Part shown: in pieces, positions 28,824 to 37,764 of the stretch
Layout of the letters: each line of letters begins with the position of its first letter
Numbering within the stretch: the first letter of the stretch is position 1
Assembly: GCA_943846735.1 (NCBI GenBank)
Contig: OX044364.1
Span: 1,736,001 to 1,800,000, forward strand
DNA from: CAJQLB01 sp905479065
GTDB taxonomy: Bacteria; Bacteroidota; Bacteroidia; Flavobacteriales; Flavobacteriaceae
Direction of reading: 5' to 3'
Length of the DNA: 64,000 bases
Position numbers and translations under genes: made by a program
Notes under the pieces: model-generated
What the model was told of the DNA's origin: nothing
The model's database searches: none
The model's input: only the letters and a program-made list of their open reading frames with translations

Positions 28824-28854
28824 AAAAAACCCGAAATAAATTTTCGGGTTTTTT
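28824..28854 (+). terminator. Rho-independent terminator after the SGNH lipoprotein gene
   Basis: A perfect 13-base inverted repeat (28824-28836 and 28842-28854, core CCCGAAA/TTTCGGG) with a five-base loop, followed by a T-rich tract. It ends the TonB receptor/lipoprotein unit. Confidence 0.9.
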
Positions 28855-28949
28855 ATTTTTCAAAACTAATTCGAATTATTTCATTTCTGAATTCAAAAAA
28901 ACTTCCACTTTTTGATACTTTTTGTATGTGGTTTTTTAATTAAAAGCTA

Positions 28950-28957
28950 TATCTTTG
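28950..28957 (+). promoter_or_regulatory. candidate -7 element for atpD
   Basis: TATCTTTG matches the Bacteroidota TAnnTTTG consensus, followed by GCAG. It lies 62 bases before the atpD ATG and 96 bases after the preceding terminator. A TTTG at 28921-28924 may be the -33 box, although the spacing of 25 is longer than usual. Confidence 0.5.
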
Positions 28958-29019
28958 CAGCGCGAAAAAACACCTATTTTTTCGAATTTTTTTAAAGAAA
29001 AACAATAAACACATAAGTA

Positions 29020-30528
29020 ATGTCAAAAGTTACAGGTAAAGTTGCACAAATAGTTGGTCCAGTAATCGATGTAGAATTTGGTTCTGGTGCCGAACTCCCA
29101 AGAATTTATGATTCATTAGAAATAAACAGACCTGATGGATCTACTTTAGTACTCGAAGTACAGTCACACATTGGTGAAGACACAGTTCGTACCATTGCTA
29201 TGGATTCCTCTGATGGATTGAGTAGAGGTACTGAAGTAGTCGCAACTGGTGCACCAATTCAAATGCCAATTGGAGATGATGTTTACGGACGTCTTTTTAA
29301 TGTGATTGGAGACGCTATTGATGGTCTTGGAAACTTACCTAAAGCTGGTAACGAAGGATTACCAATTCACAGAGAAGCACCAAAGTTTGAAGATTTATCA
29401 ACCTCAACAGAAGTATTATTTACTGGGATCAAGGTTATTGACCTTATCGAGCCCTATGCTAAGGGTGGTAAAATTGGATTATTTGGTGGTGCGGGTGTTG
29501 GTAAAACAGTACTTATTCAAGAATTAATAAACAACATCGCGAAAGGACATGGTGGCCTTTCTGTTTTTGCAGGTGTTGGAGAAAGAACACGTGAAGGAAA
29601 TGATTTACTTCGTGAAATGTTAGAATCAGGAATTATACGTTACGGAGACGACTTCATGCACTCGATGGAAGAAGGTGGTTGGGATCTCCAAAAAGTAGAT
29701 AAGTCCGCTATGAAAGATTCTAAAGCAACGTTTGTGTTTGGCCAAATGAATGAACCTCCTGGAGCACGTGCTCGTGTTGCCTTGTCAGGTTTAACCATTG
29801 CTGAATATTTTAGAGATGGAGCAGGTGAAGGTCAGGGTAAAGATGTTTTATTCTTTGTAGATAATATTTTCCGTTTTACACAAGCTGGGTCTGAAGTATC
29901 TGCACTGCTTGGTCGTATGCCGTCAGCAGTAGGTTATCAACCAACATTGGCGACCGAAATGGGAGCCATGCAAGAGCGTATTACCTCAACAAAAAGAGGA
30001 TCAATTACATCTGTGCAAGCCGTCTATGTTCCTGCAGATGATTTAACAGATCCTGCACCAGCAACAACTTTTGCACACTTAGATGCAACAACTGTTTTAT
30101 CACGTAAAATTGCAGAGTTAGGTATTTATCCTGCTGTGGATCCATTAGATTCTACTTCACGAATTCTAACTGCAGACATTTTGGGCAATGAACATTATGA
30201 TTGTGCGCAGCGAGTTAAAGAGTTACTACAACGCTATAAAGAATTACAAGATATTATTGCCATACTTGGTATGGAAGAATTATCTGAAGAAGATAAACAA
30301 GCTGTCTATCGTGCAAGACGTGTACAACGTTTCTTGTCGCAGCCATTTCATGTTGCTGAACAATTTACGGGAATTCCTGGAGTATTGGTTGATATCAAAG
30401 AAACGATTAAAGGTTTTAATATGATTATGGATGGTGAATTAGATCACTTACCAGAAGCGGCTTTTAACCTTAAAGGAACTATTGAAGAAGCAATTGAAGC
30501 TGGAGAAAAAATGCTTGCTGAAGCTTAA
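29020..30528 (+). CDS. atpD: F1Fo ATP synthase subunit beta
   Basis: Catalytic subunit of the F1 sector on the cytoplasmic face of the inner membrane. The 502-residue protein has the N-terminal beta-barrel domain (GKVAQIVGPVIDVEF), the P-loop GGAGVGKT at 156-163, the catalytic GERTREGNDL, the Walker B-type VLFFVDNIFRF and the ALLGRMPSAVGYQPTLATEMG stretch. The DELSEED region appears as EELSEEDKQ. It is followed 12 bases later by atpC; the other ATP synthase genes are not here. A split with atpD-atpC in a separate locus is usual in Bacteroidota. Confidence 0.98.
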   Translation: MSKVTGKVAQIVGPVIDVEFGSGAELPRIYDSLEINRPDGSTLVLEVQSHIGEDTVRTIAMDSSDGLSRGTEVVATGAPIQMPIGDDVYGRLFNVIGDAIDGLGNLPKAGNEGLPIHREAPKFEDLSTSTEVLFTGIKVIDLIEPYAKGGKIGLFGGAGVGKTVLIQELINNIAKGHGGLSVFAGVGERTREGNDLLREMLESGIIRYGDDFMHSMEEGGWDLQKVDKSAMKDSKATFVFGQMNEPPGARARVALSGLTIAEYFRDGAGEGQGKDVLFFVDNIFRFTQAGSEVSALLGRMPSAVGYQPTLATEMGAMQERITSTKRGSITSVQAVYVPADDLTDPAPATTFAHLDATTVLSRKIAELGIYPAVDPLDSTSRILTADILGNEHYDCAQRVKELLQRYKELQDIIAILGMEELSEEDKQAVYRARRVQRFLSQPFHVAEQFTGIPGVLVDIKETIKGFNMIMDGELDHLPEAAFNLKGTIEEAIEAGEKMLAEA

Positions 30529-30540
30529 AATTTAGAATCT

Positions 30541-30834
30541 ATGTTTTTAGAAGTTGTTTCGCCAGAGGCTACAATATTTAGTGGAGAAGTTGATTCTGTG
30601 GTTGTACCAGGAGTCAATGGTGAATTTCAAATGTTGAAAAATCACGCTCCGATCGTGTCTCTTTTAAGAGCGGGAAGTGTTCAAATACATACGCACACAC
30701 AGTCACACTTTGTTTTTGATGAATTGCATGCACTAGTTGTTCCTCACAATGATGATGACAAGGTGTTAACAATTCAAATAAATTCTGGAACCATTGAAAT
30801 GAAAGATAACAAAGTGATTGTTTTAGCAGACTAG
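30541..30834 (+). CDS. atpC: F1Fo ATP synthase subunit epsilon (short form)
   Basis: Central-stalk subunit of F1. The 97 residues cover only the N-terminal beta-sandwich (MFLEVVSPEATIFSGEVDSV, VPGVNGEFQMLKNHAPIVSLL); the C-terminal two-helix domain that in other bacteria inhibits ATP hydrolysis is absent. This short form is common in Flavobacteriia, so it is not a truncation. It is paired with atpD 12 bases upstream and followed by a strong hairpin terminator. Confidence 0.93.
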   Translation: MFLEVVSPEATIFSGEVDSVVVPGVNGEFQMLKNHAPIVSLLRAGSVQIHTHTQSHFVFDELHALVVPHNDDDKVLTIQINSGTIEMKDNKVIVLAD

Positions 30835-30857
30835 ATCCGCAAACAAGCAATATATTC

Positions 30858-30886
30858 AAAACGCAAAGAACTTTTCTTTGCGTTTT
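30858..30886. terminator. bidirectional terminator between atpC and the NagX-like gene
   Basis: An inverted repeat with 13-base arms (30858-30870 and 30874-30886, core ACGCAAAG/CTTTGCGT), a three-base loop and a T run on the plus strand and an A-rich flank for the minus strand. It sits between convergent genes and can serve both. Confidence 0.88.
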
Positions 30887-30892
30887 TTTTAT

Positions 30893-31990
30893 TTATACTT
30901 TAATAAAAATGTTTCGCTTATAAAGGACATATCCAAGCACTAAATAAAAAGAAGTTACTGCCAAAGCATAAAGTAACGATGACATTTTACCACTTAAAAA
31001 ATCGTAAACAAAGAGTGTGTCATATAACCAAGAATGAATATTACTACTTTCTCCTATTTTAGTTAAATAAAGAGTCTTTGAAAAAAAACCAGATAAAAAA
31101 TAAATAGTAATAGCATTCATACCAGCATATTTAAATAGAGATCCAAATTGTAATCCCTTTACGTCTTGCATGTAATAAATGACACCAAGGATCAACGTTG
31201 CCCAACCAGTGGTTACTAAGACAAAGCTACTGCTCCAAATTGCTTTGTTTAAAGGGAACCAATAACTCCAAACATAACCCGACGCTAACAGCACTAATGA
31301 AATAACCATAAAGTACACCATCTTGTTAGTACTTTTACTCATTAACATTCTCCCTATAAGAATCCCAAATATACACGACACTATTGCTGGAATTGAACTC
31401 AACAATCCTTCGGGATCATAATCATCTTTCCACATGTGATCCCCGAGAATATTTACATCTATAAACATCGCCCAGTTATTTGGAGCTCTATTAAAAGTTG
31501 GTGCACTTCCATCGGGCAACATCACAACTCCTAATAAGATAAAATAACCTATCAAAATACTTAAAGCTATTCCTAGTAAGGTTTTCCAATTAACATTTAA
31601 ATAGAGTATCGCAGAAACACAAAAAACTATAGCGATTCTTTGTAATACGCCCAAAATCCTGACTGTTTCTAAGTCGTTAAAAAAAGGTACATAAGGTAAA
31701 AACCATCCTAGGAAAAATCCCAAAGCAAATAATTTTAAAGTTCTTACTAGAATCTTCTTATATACAATGGCGGTTCCTAATTTGGATTTATAGGATATAT
31801 GAATTGAAATCCCCACAATGAACAAAAAGAAAGGAAATATTAAATCTGTTGGTGTAAGACCATGCCACTCTGCGTGTAACAAAGGTGCATATCCAAAACT
31901 CCAAGTTCCGGGATTATTTACCAAAATCATTGCGGCAATTGTTAGCCCTCTCAATAAATCAACCGATTCTATTCGTTGTGATGTCTTCAT
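30893..31990 (-). CDS. DUF5009/NagX-like membrane acyltransferase (HGSNAT family)
   Basis: A 365-residue polytopic inner-membrane protein with about ten hydrophobic segments. Its N-terminus RIESVDLLRGLTIAAMILVNNPG and the loop HAEWHGLTPTDLIFPFFLF are the hallmarks of the family that includes NagX and the lysosomal heparan-alpha-glucosaminide N-acetyltransferase. The conserved His of AEWHG is the probable catalytic residue in the eukaryotic relatives. It lies six bases downstream of an SSS symporter gene, so the pair probably handles uptake and acetylation state of an amino sugar; that is inference from family and context. Confidence 0.87.
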   Translation of the reverse strand: MKTSQRIESVDLLRGLTIAAMILVNNPGTWSFGYAPLLHAEWHGLTPTDLIFPFFLFIVGISIHISYKSKLGTAIVYKKILVRTLKLFALGFFLGWFLPYVPFFNDLETVRILGVLQRIAIVFCVSAILYLNVNWKTLLGIALSILIGYFILLGVVMLPDGSAPTFNRAPNNWAMFIDVNILGDHMWKDDYDPEGLLSSIPAIVSCIFGILIGRMLMSKSTNKMVYFMVISLVLLASGYVWSYWFPLNKAIWSSSFVLVTTGWATLILGVIYYMQDVKGLQFGSLFKYAGMNAITIYFLSGFFSKTLYLTKIGESSNIHSWLYDTLFVYDFLSGKMSSLLYALAVTSFYLVLGYVLYKRNIFIKV

Positions 31991-31996
31991 CTTAAA

Positions 31997-33811
31997 CTAC
32001 AATATATTTGATTTGATTTTTTTCCAAAGTTTAATCAATATGAGCCCAGAAATAAGAGTGATTAAAACTAACATAAAAGCTTCTCTCTGCTTTCCATAAA
32101 TAAAGTTTCCGGTAGCAAACATAATACTGTATATGAAAACACATCCAACCAACATTGCTAAAACTCCAGACGGAACACTCCAACCCTCCTGTGAATCTAT
32201 AATTTCAATATTTCTTTTCCTAGCTTCTAAAATGACCTTTTTCCAACCAGGACCTCCGGGTTGTATCTTTTTATAAAAATTTTGAAGAACCTCACTACTT
32301 TCTGGCTGAGTCACATAAGTAACAATAATCCATACTAGTGTTGTTACAGTGACAATCATCGGGAATTTCATATAGGAGGGCAACAAGCCATCTACTCCAA
32401 AAAAATAATCTCCTAAAAAAGTAAATGATAACATGATAGATATAATTCCCGAGCTAAACATTGCAGAAATTTCACTCCAGGCGTTTATTCTCCACCAAAA
32501 CCAACGCAATATAAAAATAAGCCCTGTTCCTGCACCAAACATGAGAATTATATCAAATAATTGAAGTGCATTCGTTAGAAGTAAGGCTAAAAAAGCACTA
32601 AACACCATTAAAATTACTGTTGATAAACGCCCAACCCTTACAAGTTGTTTATCCGTTGCACTGGGATTTACTTGTTGTTTATAAAAATCATTGACAACAT
32701 AGGATGCTCCCCAATTTAAATGCGTTGAAATTGTACTCATATACGCAGCTACCAAGGATGCTAATACCAATCCCAATAATCCTGTTGGAAGTTTTGTTAG
32801 CATGGCTGAATAGGCTAAATCGTGTCCTAATTTATCTTGGGTCACATTAGGAAATGCCTGTTGGATACTCATTAAATCAGGAAAGACAACCAACGATGCT
32901 AAAGCAACAATAATCCAAGGCCATGGTCTTAATGCGTAGTGCATAATATTAAAAAAAAAGGTAGCTCCTATTGCATGATTTTCATTTTTTGCAGCTAACA
33001 TTCGTTGTGCAATATATCCCCCTCCTCCAGGTTCTGCACCAGGATACCAAGAACTCCACCACTGTACTGCCAATGGAATAATAAGTAAGGTAATTAATGC
33101 CTCTTTATCAGTAAAGTCTGGTAATATATTGAGTTTATCTACAACATTTTCATGTTGAAGCAGAGCCTCTAAACCTCCTACCTCGGGTAATTCAACTAAA
33201 TAATAAGCAGCTCCAATAGCACCTGCCATAGCAGTAAAGAATAAAATGAAATCGGTATAAACTACCCCTTTAAATCCACCCAGAGCACTAAAAATCACTG
33301 TAATGACTCCAGCATAAACCACAGTTTCCCAAGGCTGTAAGCCTAGCATAATACTGCCTATCTTAATAGCTGCAAGCGTCACTCCTGCCATTGCCAAAAT
33401 ATTAAAAATAATCCCTAAATAAATCGCTCTAAAACTTCTCAAAAAGCGAGCAGGAGCACCTCCATACCGCAACTCGTAAAACTCAATATCAGTATTTACG
33501 TTAGATTTTCTCCATAATTTTGCGTAAACAAAAACAGTTAATAATCCTGTCACTAAGAATGCCCACCAAACCCAATTTCCTGAAACACCATTTGTTCTAA
33601 CAATATCTGTTACCAAATTTGGGGTATCTGTTGAAAAAGTGGTCGCAACCATCGAAACACCAAGTAGCCACCATGGCATACTTCTTCCAGAAAGAAAGTA
33701 TTCAACAGAACTTTTTCCTGATTGTTTTGAAACATAGATTCCTATAAACAGTGTGATTGCTAAAAAAGCAATAATAAGTACAATATCAAACGTGGATAAA
33801 TTAACCATCAA
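31997..33811 (-). CDS. sodium:solute symporter family (SSS) transporter
   Basis: A 604-residue polytopic inner-membrane protein with roughly 14 hydrophobic segments of the SSS fold. Motifs: early GIYVSKQSGKSSVEYFLSGRSMPWWLLGVSMVATTFSTDTP, broken here into EYFLSGRSMPWW and VATTFSTDTP, both conserved in SSS proteins; GGFKGVVYTDFILF; and GLLGLVLASLVAAYMSTISTHLNW. The sodium-site serine/threonine pattern (STISTHLNWG) is kept. The substrate is likely a sugar or amino-sugar given the NagX-like partner six bases downstream. The gene is in the same orientation as the XRE-S24 regulator upstream but separated by 130 bases. Confidence 0.93.
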   Translation of the reverse strand: MMVNLSTFDIVLIIAFLAITLFIGIYVSKQSGKSSVEYFLSGRSMPWWLLGVSMVATTFSTDTPNLVTDIVRTNGVSGNWVWWAFLVTGLLTVFVYAKLWRKSNVNTDIEFYELRYGGAPARFLRSFRAIYLGIIFNILAMAGVTLAAIKIGSIMLGLQPWETVVYAGVITVIFSALGGFKGVVYTDFILFFTAMAGAIGAAYYLVELPEVGGLEALLQHENVVDKLNILPDFTDKEALITLLIIPLAVQWWSSWYPGAEPGGGGYIAQRMLAAKNENHAIGATFFFNIMHYALRPWPWIIVALASLVVFPDLMSIQQAFPNVTQDKLGHDLAYSAMLTKLPTGLLGLVLASLVAAYMSTISTHLNWGASYVVNDFYKQQVNPSATDKQLVRVGRLSTVILMVFSAFLALLLTNALQLFDIILMFGAGTGLIFILRWFWWRINAWSEISAMFSSGIISIMLSFTFLGDYFFGVDGLLPSYMKFPMIVTVTTLVWIIVTYVTQPESSEVLQNFYKKIQPGGPGWKKVILEARKRNIEIIDSQEGWSVPSGVLAMLVGCVFIYSIMFATGNFIYGKQREAFMLVLITLISGLILIKLWKKIKSNIL

Positions 33812-33941
33812 TACAAAATTAATTAGTTGTTATAACCTGCTGCTTTACAATTATTAGTCTTAATTGTTAAAACGTTATGAATATAATACTTTAAATTGAA
33901 TAAGCTTATGAGTATTAAAAGAACCGTTTATTGCAATATCA

Positions 33942-34715
33942 TTACACATAGCGTTCTAGGCCTTTAATGGACTTTAACTCGACCTTTAAGTCCTGAAACA
34001 TCGTTACAATACTGCTCAATTTTAATTCGTCGGCATCGTATTCCTGGGTATTAATACAACATGTAAACTCCCATAACTCTAAAACGTTTCCTAACATCAC
34101 CTCGTAAGGTTTATAAATCTTATTATCAGAATGCAATAAAATATGATGAGTGCCGCTTTTGTAAACGCGCTTATATACTAAACCGTCTTCTTTAGTAAGC
34201 ACAATGTAAGTGCGTCCCTCTTTGATATCAATAACATTTTCAATAAATCTTGCCACAATAAAAGAACCATGCTTTACAGGCAACATAGAATCTCCCTTTA
34301 TAGGAAAAGCTCGATGTGTTCCTGTAGGTAAAAACGGGAGTTTAATCTTTTGAAGCTGTTCGATGTATTCTGGATCAGAATATCCAGATAAATATCCCGC
34401 AGATGCTTTTACTGGGACAATTTCAATAAGATCTTCGTTGTCTTCATTCACAGTGACCGGAAATAGGATTCGTTGATTCCCAATTTCAATAAATGACGTG
34501 TCTTTTGATAAACGCAAATCATTTTTTATAAGAATATCAATAGGGATTTTGAAATAATTGGAAAGATCTATAAGTCTATCAATAGGCGGCTCTGAACGTC
34601 CTTCTTCATAAGAACCCACCATGGAGCGTGACCAGTTCAATTCATCTGCAAAACACTCTTGAGACAGCTTTTTTTGTGTTCGCAAATACTTAATATTTGT
34701 CTGAATATGTTTCAT
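33942..34715 (-). CDS. LexA-like self-cleaving repressor (XRE HTH + S24 peptidase)
   Basis: A 257-residue two-domain regulator. The N-terminus is an XRE helix-turn-helix (LRTQKKLSQECFADELNW, SMVGSYEEGRSEPP). A linker leads to a peptidase S24 domain with the Ala106-Gly107 scission pair (KASAGYLSGY), nucleophile Ser143 (IKGDSMLPV) and general-base Lys182 (GLVYKRVY). These spacings agree with LexA and UmuD (scission pair about 35 residues before Ser, Lys about 38 after). It is divergent to the dnaE-dinB pair with a palindromic operator candidate in the 76-base gap. The likely job is to repress this cassette until RecA-triggered autocleavage after DNA damage. No phage genes are nearby, so it is not a prophage repressor. 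Confidence 0.9.
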   Translation of the reverse strand: MKHIQTNIKYLRTQKKLSQECFADELNWSRSMVGSYEEGRSEPPIDRLIDLSNYFKIPIDILIKNDLRLSKDTSFIEIGNQRILFPVTVNEDNEDLIEIVPVKASAGYLSGYSDPEYIEQLQKIKLPFLPTGTHRAFPIKGDSMLPVKHGSFIVARFIENVIDIKEGRTYIVLTKEDGLVYKRVYKSGTHHILLHSDNKIYKPYEVMLGNVLELWEFTCCINTQEYDADELKLSSIVTMFQDLKVELKSIKGLERYV

Positions 34716-34734
34716 TATTTTTTAACATTATTTA

Positions 34735-34779
34735 CTACAAACATAAGCAATCAAAACTACATATTGTAGCTTAATTTTG
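34735..34779. promoter_or_regulatory. shared operator and divergent promoters of the mutagenesis cassette
   Basis: A dyad CTACA-TAT-TGTAG is at 34757-34769, with a second half-site CTACA at 34735-34739 exactly 22 bases (two helical turns) away. A plus-strand TAATTTTG (34772-34779) fits the -7 consensus for dnaE just right of the dyad. A minus-strand TATGTTTG (34745-34738) fits the -7 box for the repressor just left of it. The dyad would thus overlap both promoters, as expected for a shared operator. Confidence 0.6.
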
Positions 34780-34791
34780 TTAAATCAAATT

Positions 34792-37764
34792 ATGTATCTC
34801 AACTCTCACACATATTTTAGTTTACGTTATGGCACTATAAAGCCTGAGCAATTACTTGCTATTGCCTCAGAAAACAAAATGCAAACACTAGCTTTAACAG
34901 ATATAAATAACACCTCTGCCTGTTTAGAATTTGTACGTCTCTCCTCAAAATACAATATTAAACCTGTACTTGGTGTTGATTTTAGAAACTCAACACAGCA
35001 GCAATTTGTTTTGATTGCGAAGAATAATAACGGCTTTTTTAATATCAACAAATACTTGTCTATTTTTTTACATGACCCTAGTATGAAAATCCCCGAAAAA
35101 GCGCCACATCTTGAAGATGTTTTTGTAATATATCCTTATATACATCAAAAAATATACACGTTAAAAAATAATGAATTTATTGGTATCAAGCCACAAGATT
35201 TAAATCAGCTAAAATTTTCTAAATGGAGCACTTATAGGCATAAATTAGTTGTTTTACAGACGGTTTCATTTCAAAACAAAAAAGGGTTTAATATCCATCG
35301 ATTGTTGCGCGCTATTGACAATAACACGCTGCTAAGCAAGCTTCCAAAAAGTGAACAAGGCCAAGAAACAGACATCTTGTTACCTTATAATCAGCTAAAA
35401 AATGTCTATCAAGAGTTTCCTGAACTCTTAAAAAATACAATGTCTATTTTAAAAAGATGCAATATTGACTTTGAGGCTCCTAAACATGCCTCTAACAATC
35501 AAAAGTCTTATACAAATAATGAATCACTAGATTTCAGATTGCTAAAAAGCCTTACCTATCAAGGCTTACATTATCGTTATAAAAAGCCTGGAGAACGCAT
35601 TTTTAAACGCATTAAAAAAGAGCTTACTATTATCCGAGAAAAGGGTTTTGTTACTTACTTTTTAATAAATTGGAAAATCTTAAAGTATGCTAGAAGTCAA
35701 GGCTATTTCTATATTGGGCGCGGCAGTGGCGCAAACAGTATTGTTGCTTATTTATTGAGAATTACTGATGTTGACCCCGTAGAGTTAGACCTATATTTTG
35801 AAAGATTTATCAACCTTTACAGACAAACACCCCCAGATTTTGATATTGATTTCTCTTGGACAGATCGCGATGATATCATTCAGTTCATCTTCAAGAATTT
35901 TAAGCACACAGCTCTTATTGCTGTTTATAACACCTTTAAGTTTAAAGCGTCTGTTAGGGAGCTAGGAAAAGTATTTGGATTGCCTAAAGCTGAAATTGAT
36001 AGTCTTTCGAAAGGTCAGTATAATGTAGAGCAATTAGATAATATATCGTCTCTAGTTATTAAATACAGTAGTTATATCAATGGGTTTCCAAATTATCTAG
36101 GTATTCATGCCGGAGGTATTATTATCTCAGAAAAACCAATCCATTACTATGGCGCTACTTTTATGCCTCCAAAAGGGTTTCCTACAACACAATTTGACAT
36201 GGTTATTGCTGAAGACAATAGCCTCCATAAATTCGATATTCTAAGTCAACGTGGACTAGGAAAAATTAAGGACGCCGTAAATATTATAACATATAATTAT
36301 CCAAATAAAGCTCCTGTTGATATTCATGATATCAAACGATTTAAGCAAGACGAAAGGATTAAAACTATCTTACGTCAAGCAAAAGCTATTGGTTGCTTTT
36401 ATGTAGAATCTCCTGCCATGCGCATGCTTTTAAAAAAACTACAAGTAGACAACTATTTAGGGCTAGTTGCAGCGAGTTCTGTTATTCGTCCAGGAGTCTC
36501 AAAATCAGGAATGATGCGAGAATATATTATGCGTTATCGCTACCCTAATCGTCGAAAAGATGCACACCCAATTCTACTGAAAATTATGCCTGAAACTTAT
36601 GGTGTCATGGTGTATCAAGAAGATGTCATTAAAGTTGCTCATTATTTTGGAAAACTCACACTAAGCGAAGCTGATATGTTGAGACGTGGCATGTCGGGTA
36701 AGTTTCGTTCTCGCGAAGAGTTCTTAAAAGTAAAACATCAATTTTTTGAGAATTGTAAGCGTGACAAAAAATCCAACGCCTTAATTGTAGATGTGTGGCG
36801 TCAAATTGAGAGTTTTGCAGGATATGCCTTTGCTAAAGGACATTCAGCGTCATATGCTGTGGAAAGCTACCAAAGTTTATTTTTAAAAGCATACTATCCT
36901 TTAGAATACATGGTTGCTACCATTAATAATTCTGGAGGTTTTTACAGCACAGAATTGTATGTTCACGAAGCCAAAAAACAGGGCGGTAGCGTTGAAGCCC
37001 CCTGTATCAATAAAAGTTATTATCAAACAGTTATCTATGGCAAAATTATTTATTTAGGCTTTGTCTTATTACACGATTTTGAAAAAAAAACAACTCAAAA
37101 CATCTTAGAAGAACGCGAAGAAAATGGCGCTTTTAAAGACTTAGATGACTTTATTAATCGTGTTTCAATTTCAATTGAACAACTCATAATTCTCATTAAA
37201 ATAAATGCTTTTAAATTCACTAAAGCTAATAAGCGAACATTACTTTGGGAAGCACATTTAAAAATGAATGCAACGCTTATCAAACAAGATTCTATTCTTT
37301 TATTCAAATCAAAACGCAGTAATTATGGAGTCCCTCAATTGACAAATACAATCCTAGAAGATGCCTTTGACGAAATAGAACTGTTAGGATTCCCTTTATG
37401 CAGTCCATTTGACTTATTACACGAAAAGTCTTCAAATAATCTTTGTGCCAACACATTGTTACTTTATAAAAATAAAACAATTACGATAGAAGGGTACTTA
37501 GTAACTATTAAAAATACTCGAACACAGAATGGTAAATACATGTGTTTTGGAACCTTTTTAGACCAAAACAGCGATTTCATAGATACTGTTCATTTTCCTG
37601 CTACACTAAAATCATTTCCTTTTAAGGGCAAAGGCATATACCGCATTACAGGAAAGGTTACAGAAGAATTTGATTGTGTTACTGTCGAGGTAATCTCAAT
37701 GTGTCGGTTAGCCATTATTGAAGACCCTAGATATAGTGACTCTCATAAAGCTATTGCCGTATGA
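34792..37764 (+). CDS. error-prone DNA polymerase III alpha-type (DnaE2/ImuC-like)
   Basis: A C-family polymerase of 990 residues, shorter than replicative DnaE. I use the ATG at 34792 (MYLNSHTYFSLRYG); a TTG 15 bases upstream is less likely because it would overlap the promoter. Domains: PHP (HxH replaced by Asn-Ser-His at the start, so proofreading is probably lost), palm with acidic residues in PDFDIDFSW (about 347-353) and KFDILSQRGL (about 480), VMVYQEDVIKVAH, fingers GYAFAKGHSASYA, DEIELLGFPL and a C-terminal OB fold (ITIEGYLVTIKNTRTQNGKY). It overlaps the Y-family polymerase by four bases (ATGA). It is not the replicative polymerase, judging by its length and its pairing with a Y-family enzyme. 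Confidence 0.92.
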   Translation: MYLNSHTYFSLRYGTIKPEQLLAIASENKMQTLALTDINNTSACLEFVRLSSKYNIKPVLGVDFRNSTQQQFVLIAKNNNGFFNINKYLSIFLHDPSMKIPEKAPHLEDVFVIYPYIHQKIYTLKNNEFIGIKPQDLNQLKFSKWSTYRHKLVVLQTVSFQNKKGFNIHRLLRAIDNNTLLSKLPKSEQGQETDILLPYNQLKNVYQEFPELLKNTMSILKRCNIDFEAPKHASNNQKSYTNNESLDFRLLKSLTYQGLHYRYKKPGERIFKRIKKELTIIREKGFVTYFLINWKILKYARSQGYFYIGRGSGANSIVAYLLRITDVDPVELDLYFERFINLYRQTPPDFDIDFSWTDRDDIIQFIFKNFKHTALIAVYNTFKFKASVRELGKVFGLPKAEIDSLSKGQYNVEQLDNISSLVIKYSSYINGFPNYLGIHAGGIIISEKPIHYYGATFMPPKGFPTTQFDMVIAEDNSLHKFDILSQRGLGKIKDAVNIITYNYPNKAPVDIHDIKRFKQDERIKTILRQAKAIGCFYVESPAMRMLLKKLQVDNYLGLVAASSVIRPGVSKSGMMREYIMRYRYPNRRKDAHPILLKIMPETYGVMVYQEDVIKVAHYFGKLTLSEADMLRRGMSGKFRSREEFLKVKHQFFENCKRDKKSNALIVDVWRQIESFAGYAFAKGHSASYAVESYQSLFLKAYYPLEYMVATINNSGGFYSTELYVHEAKKQGGSVEAPCINKSYYQTVIYGKIIYLGFVLLHDFEKKTTQNILEEREENGAFKDLDDFINRVSISIEQLIILIKINAFKFTKANKRTLLWEAHLKMNATLIKQDSILLFKSKRSNYGVPQLTNTILEDAFDEIELLGFPLCSPFDLLHEKSSNNLCANTLLLYKNKTITIEGYLVTIKNTRTQNGKYMCFGTFLDQNSDFIDTVHFPATLKSFPFKGKGIYRITGKVTEEFDCVTVEVISMCRLAIIEDPRYSDSHKAIAV

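Noticed and set aside
30541..30834. Truncated atpC
   Set aside because: The short epsilon without C-terminal helices is normal for this group, and a clean terminator follows.
33942..34715. XRE-S24 gene as a prophage repressor
   Set aside because: No integrase, structural or lysis genes are nearby; the partner genes are two polymerases and the operator lies between them.
34777..34791. TTG start extending the error-prone DnaE by five residues
   Set aside because: It would place the start within the candidate -7 box, and MYLNSHTY is the family-like N-terminus.
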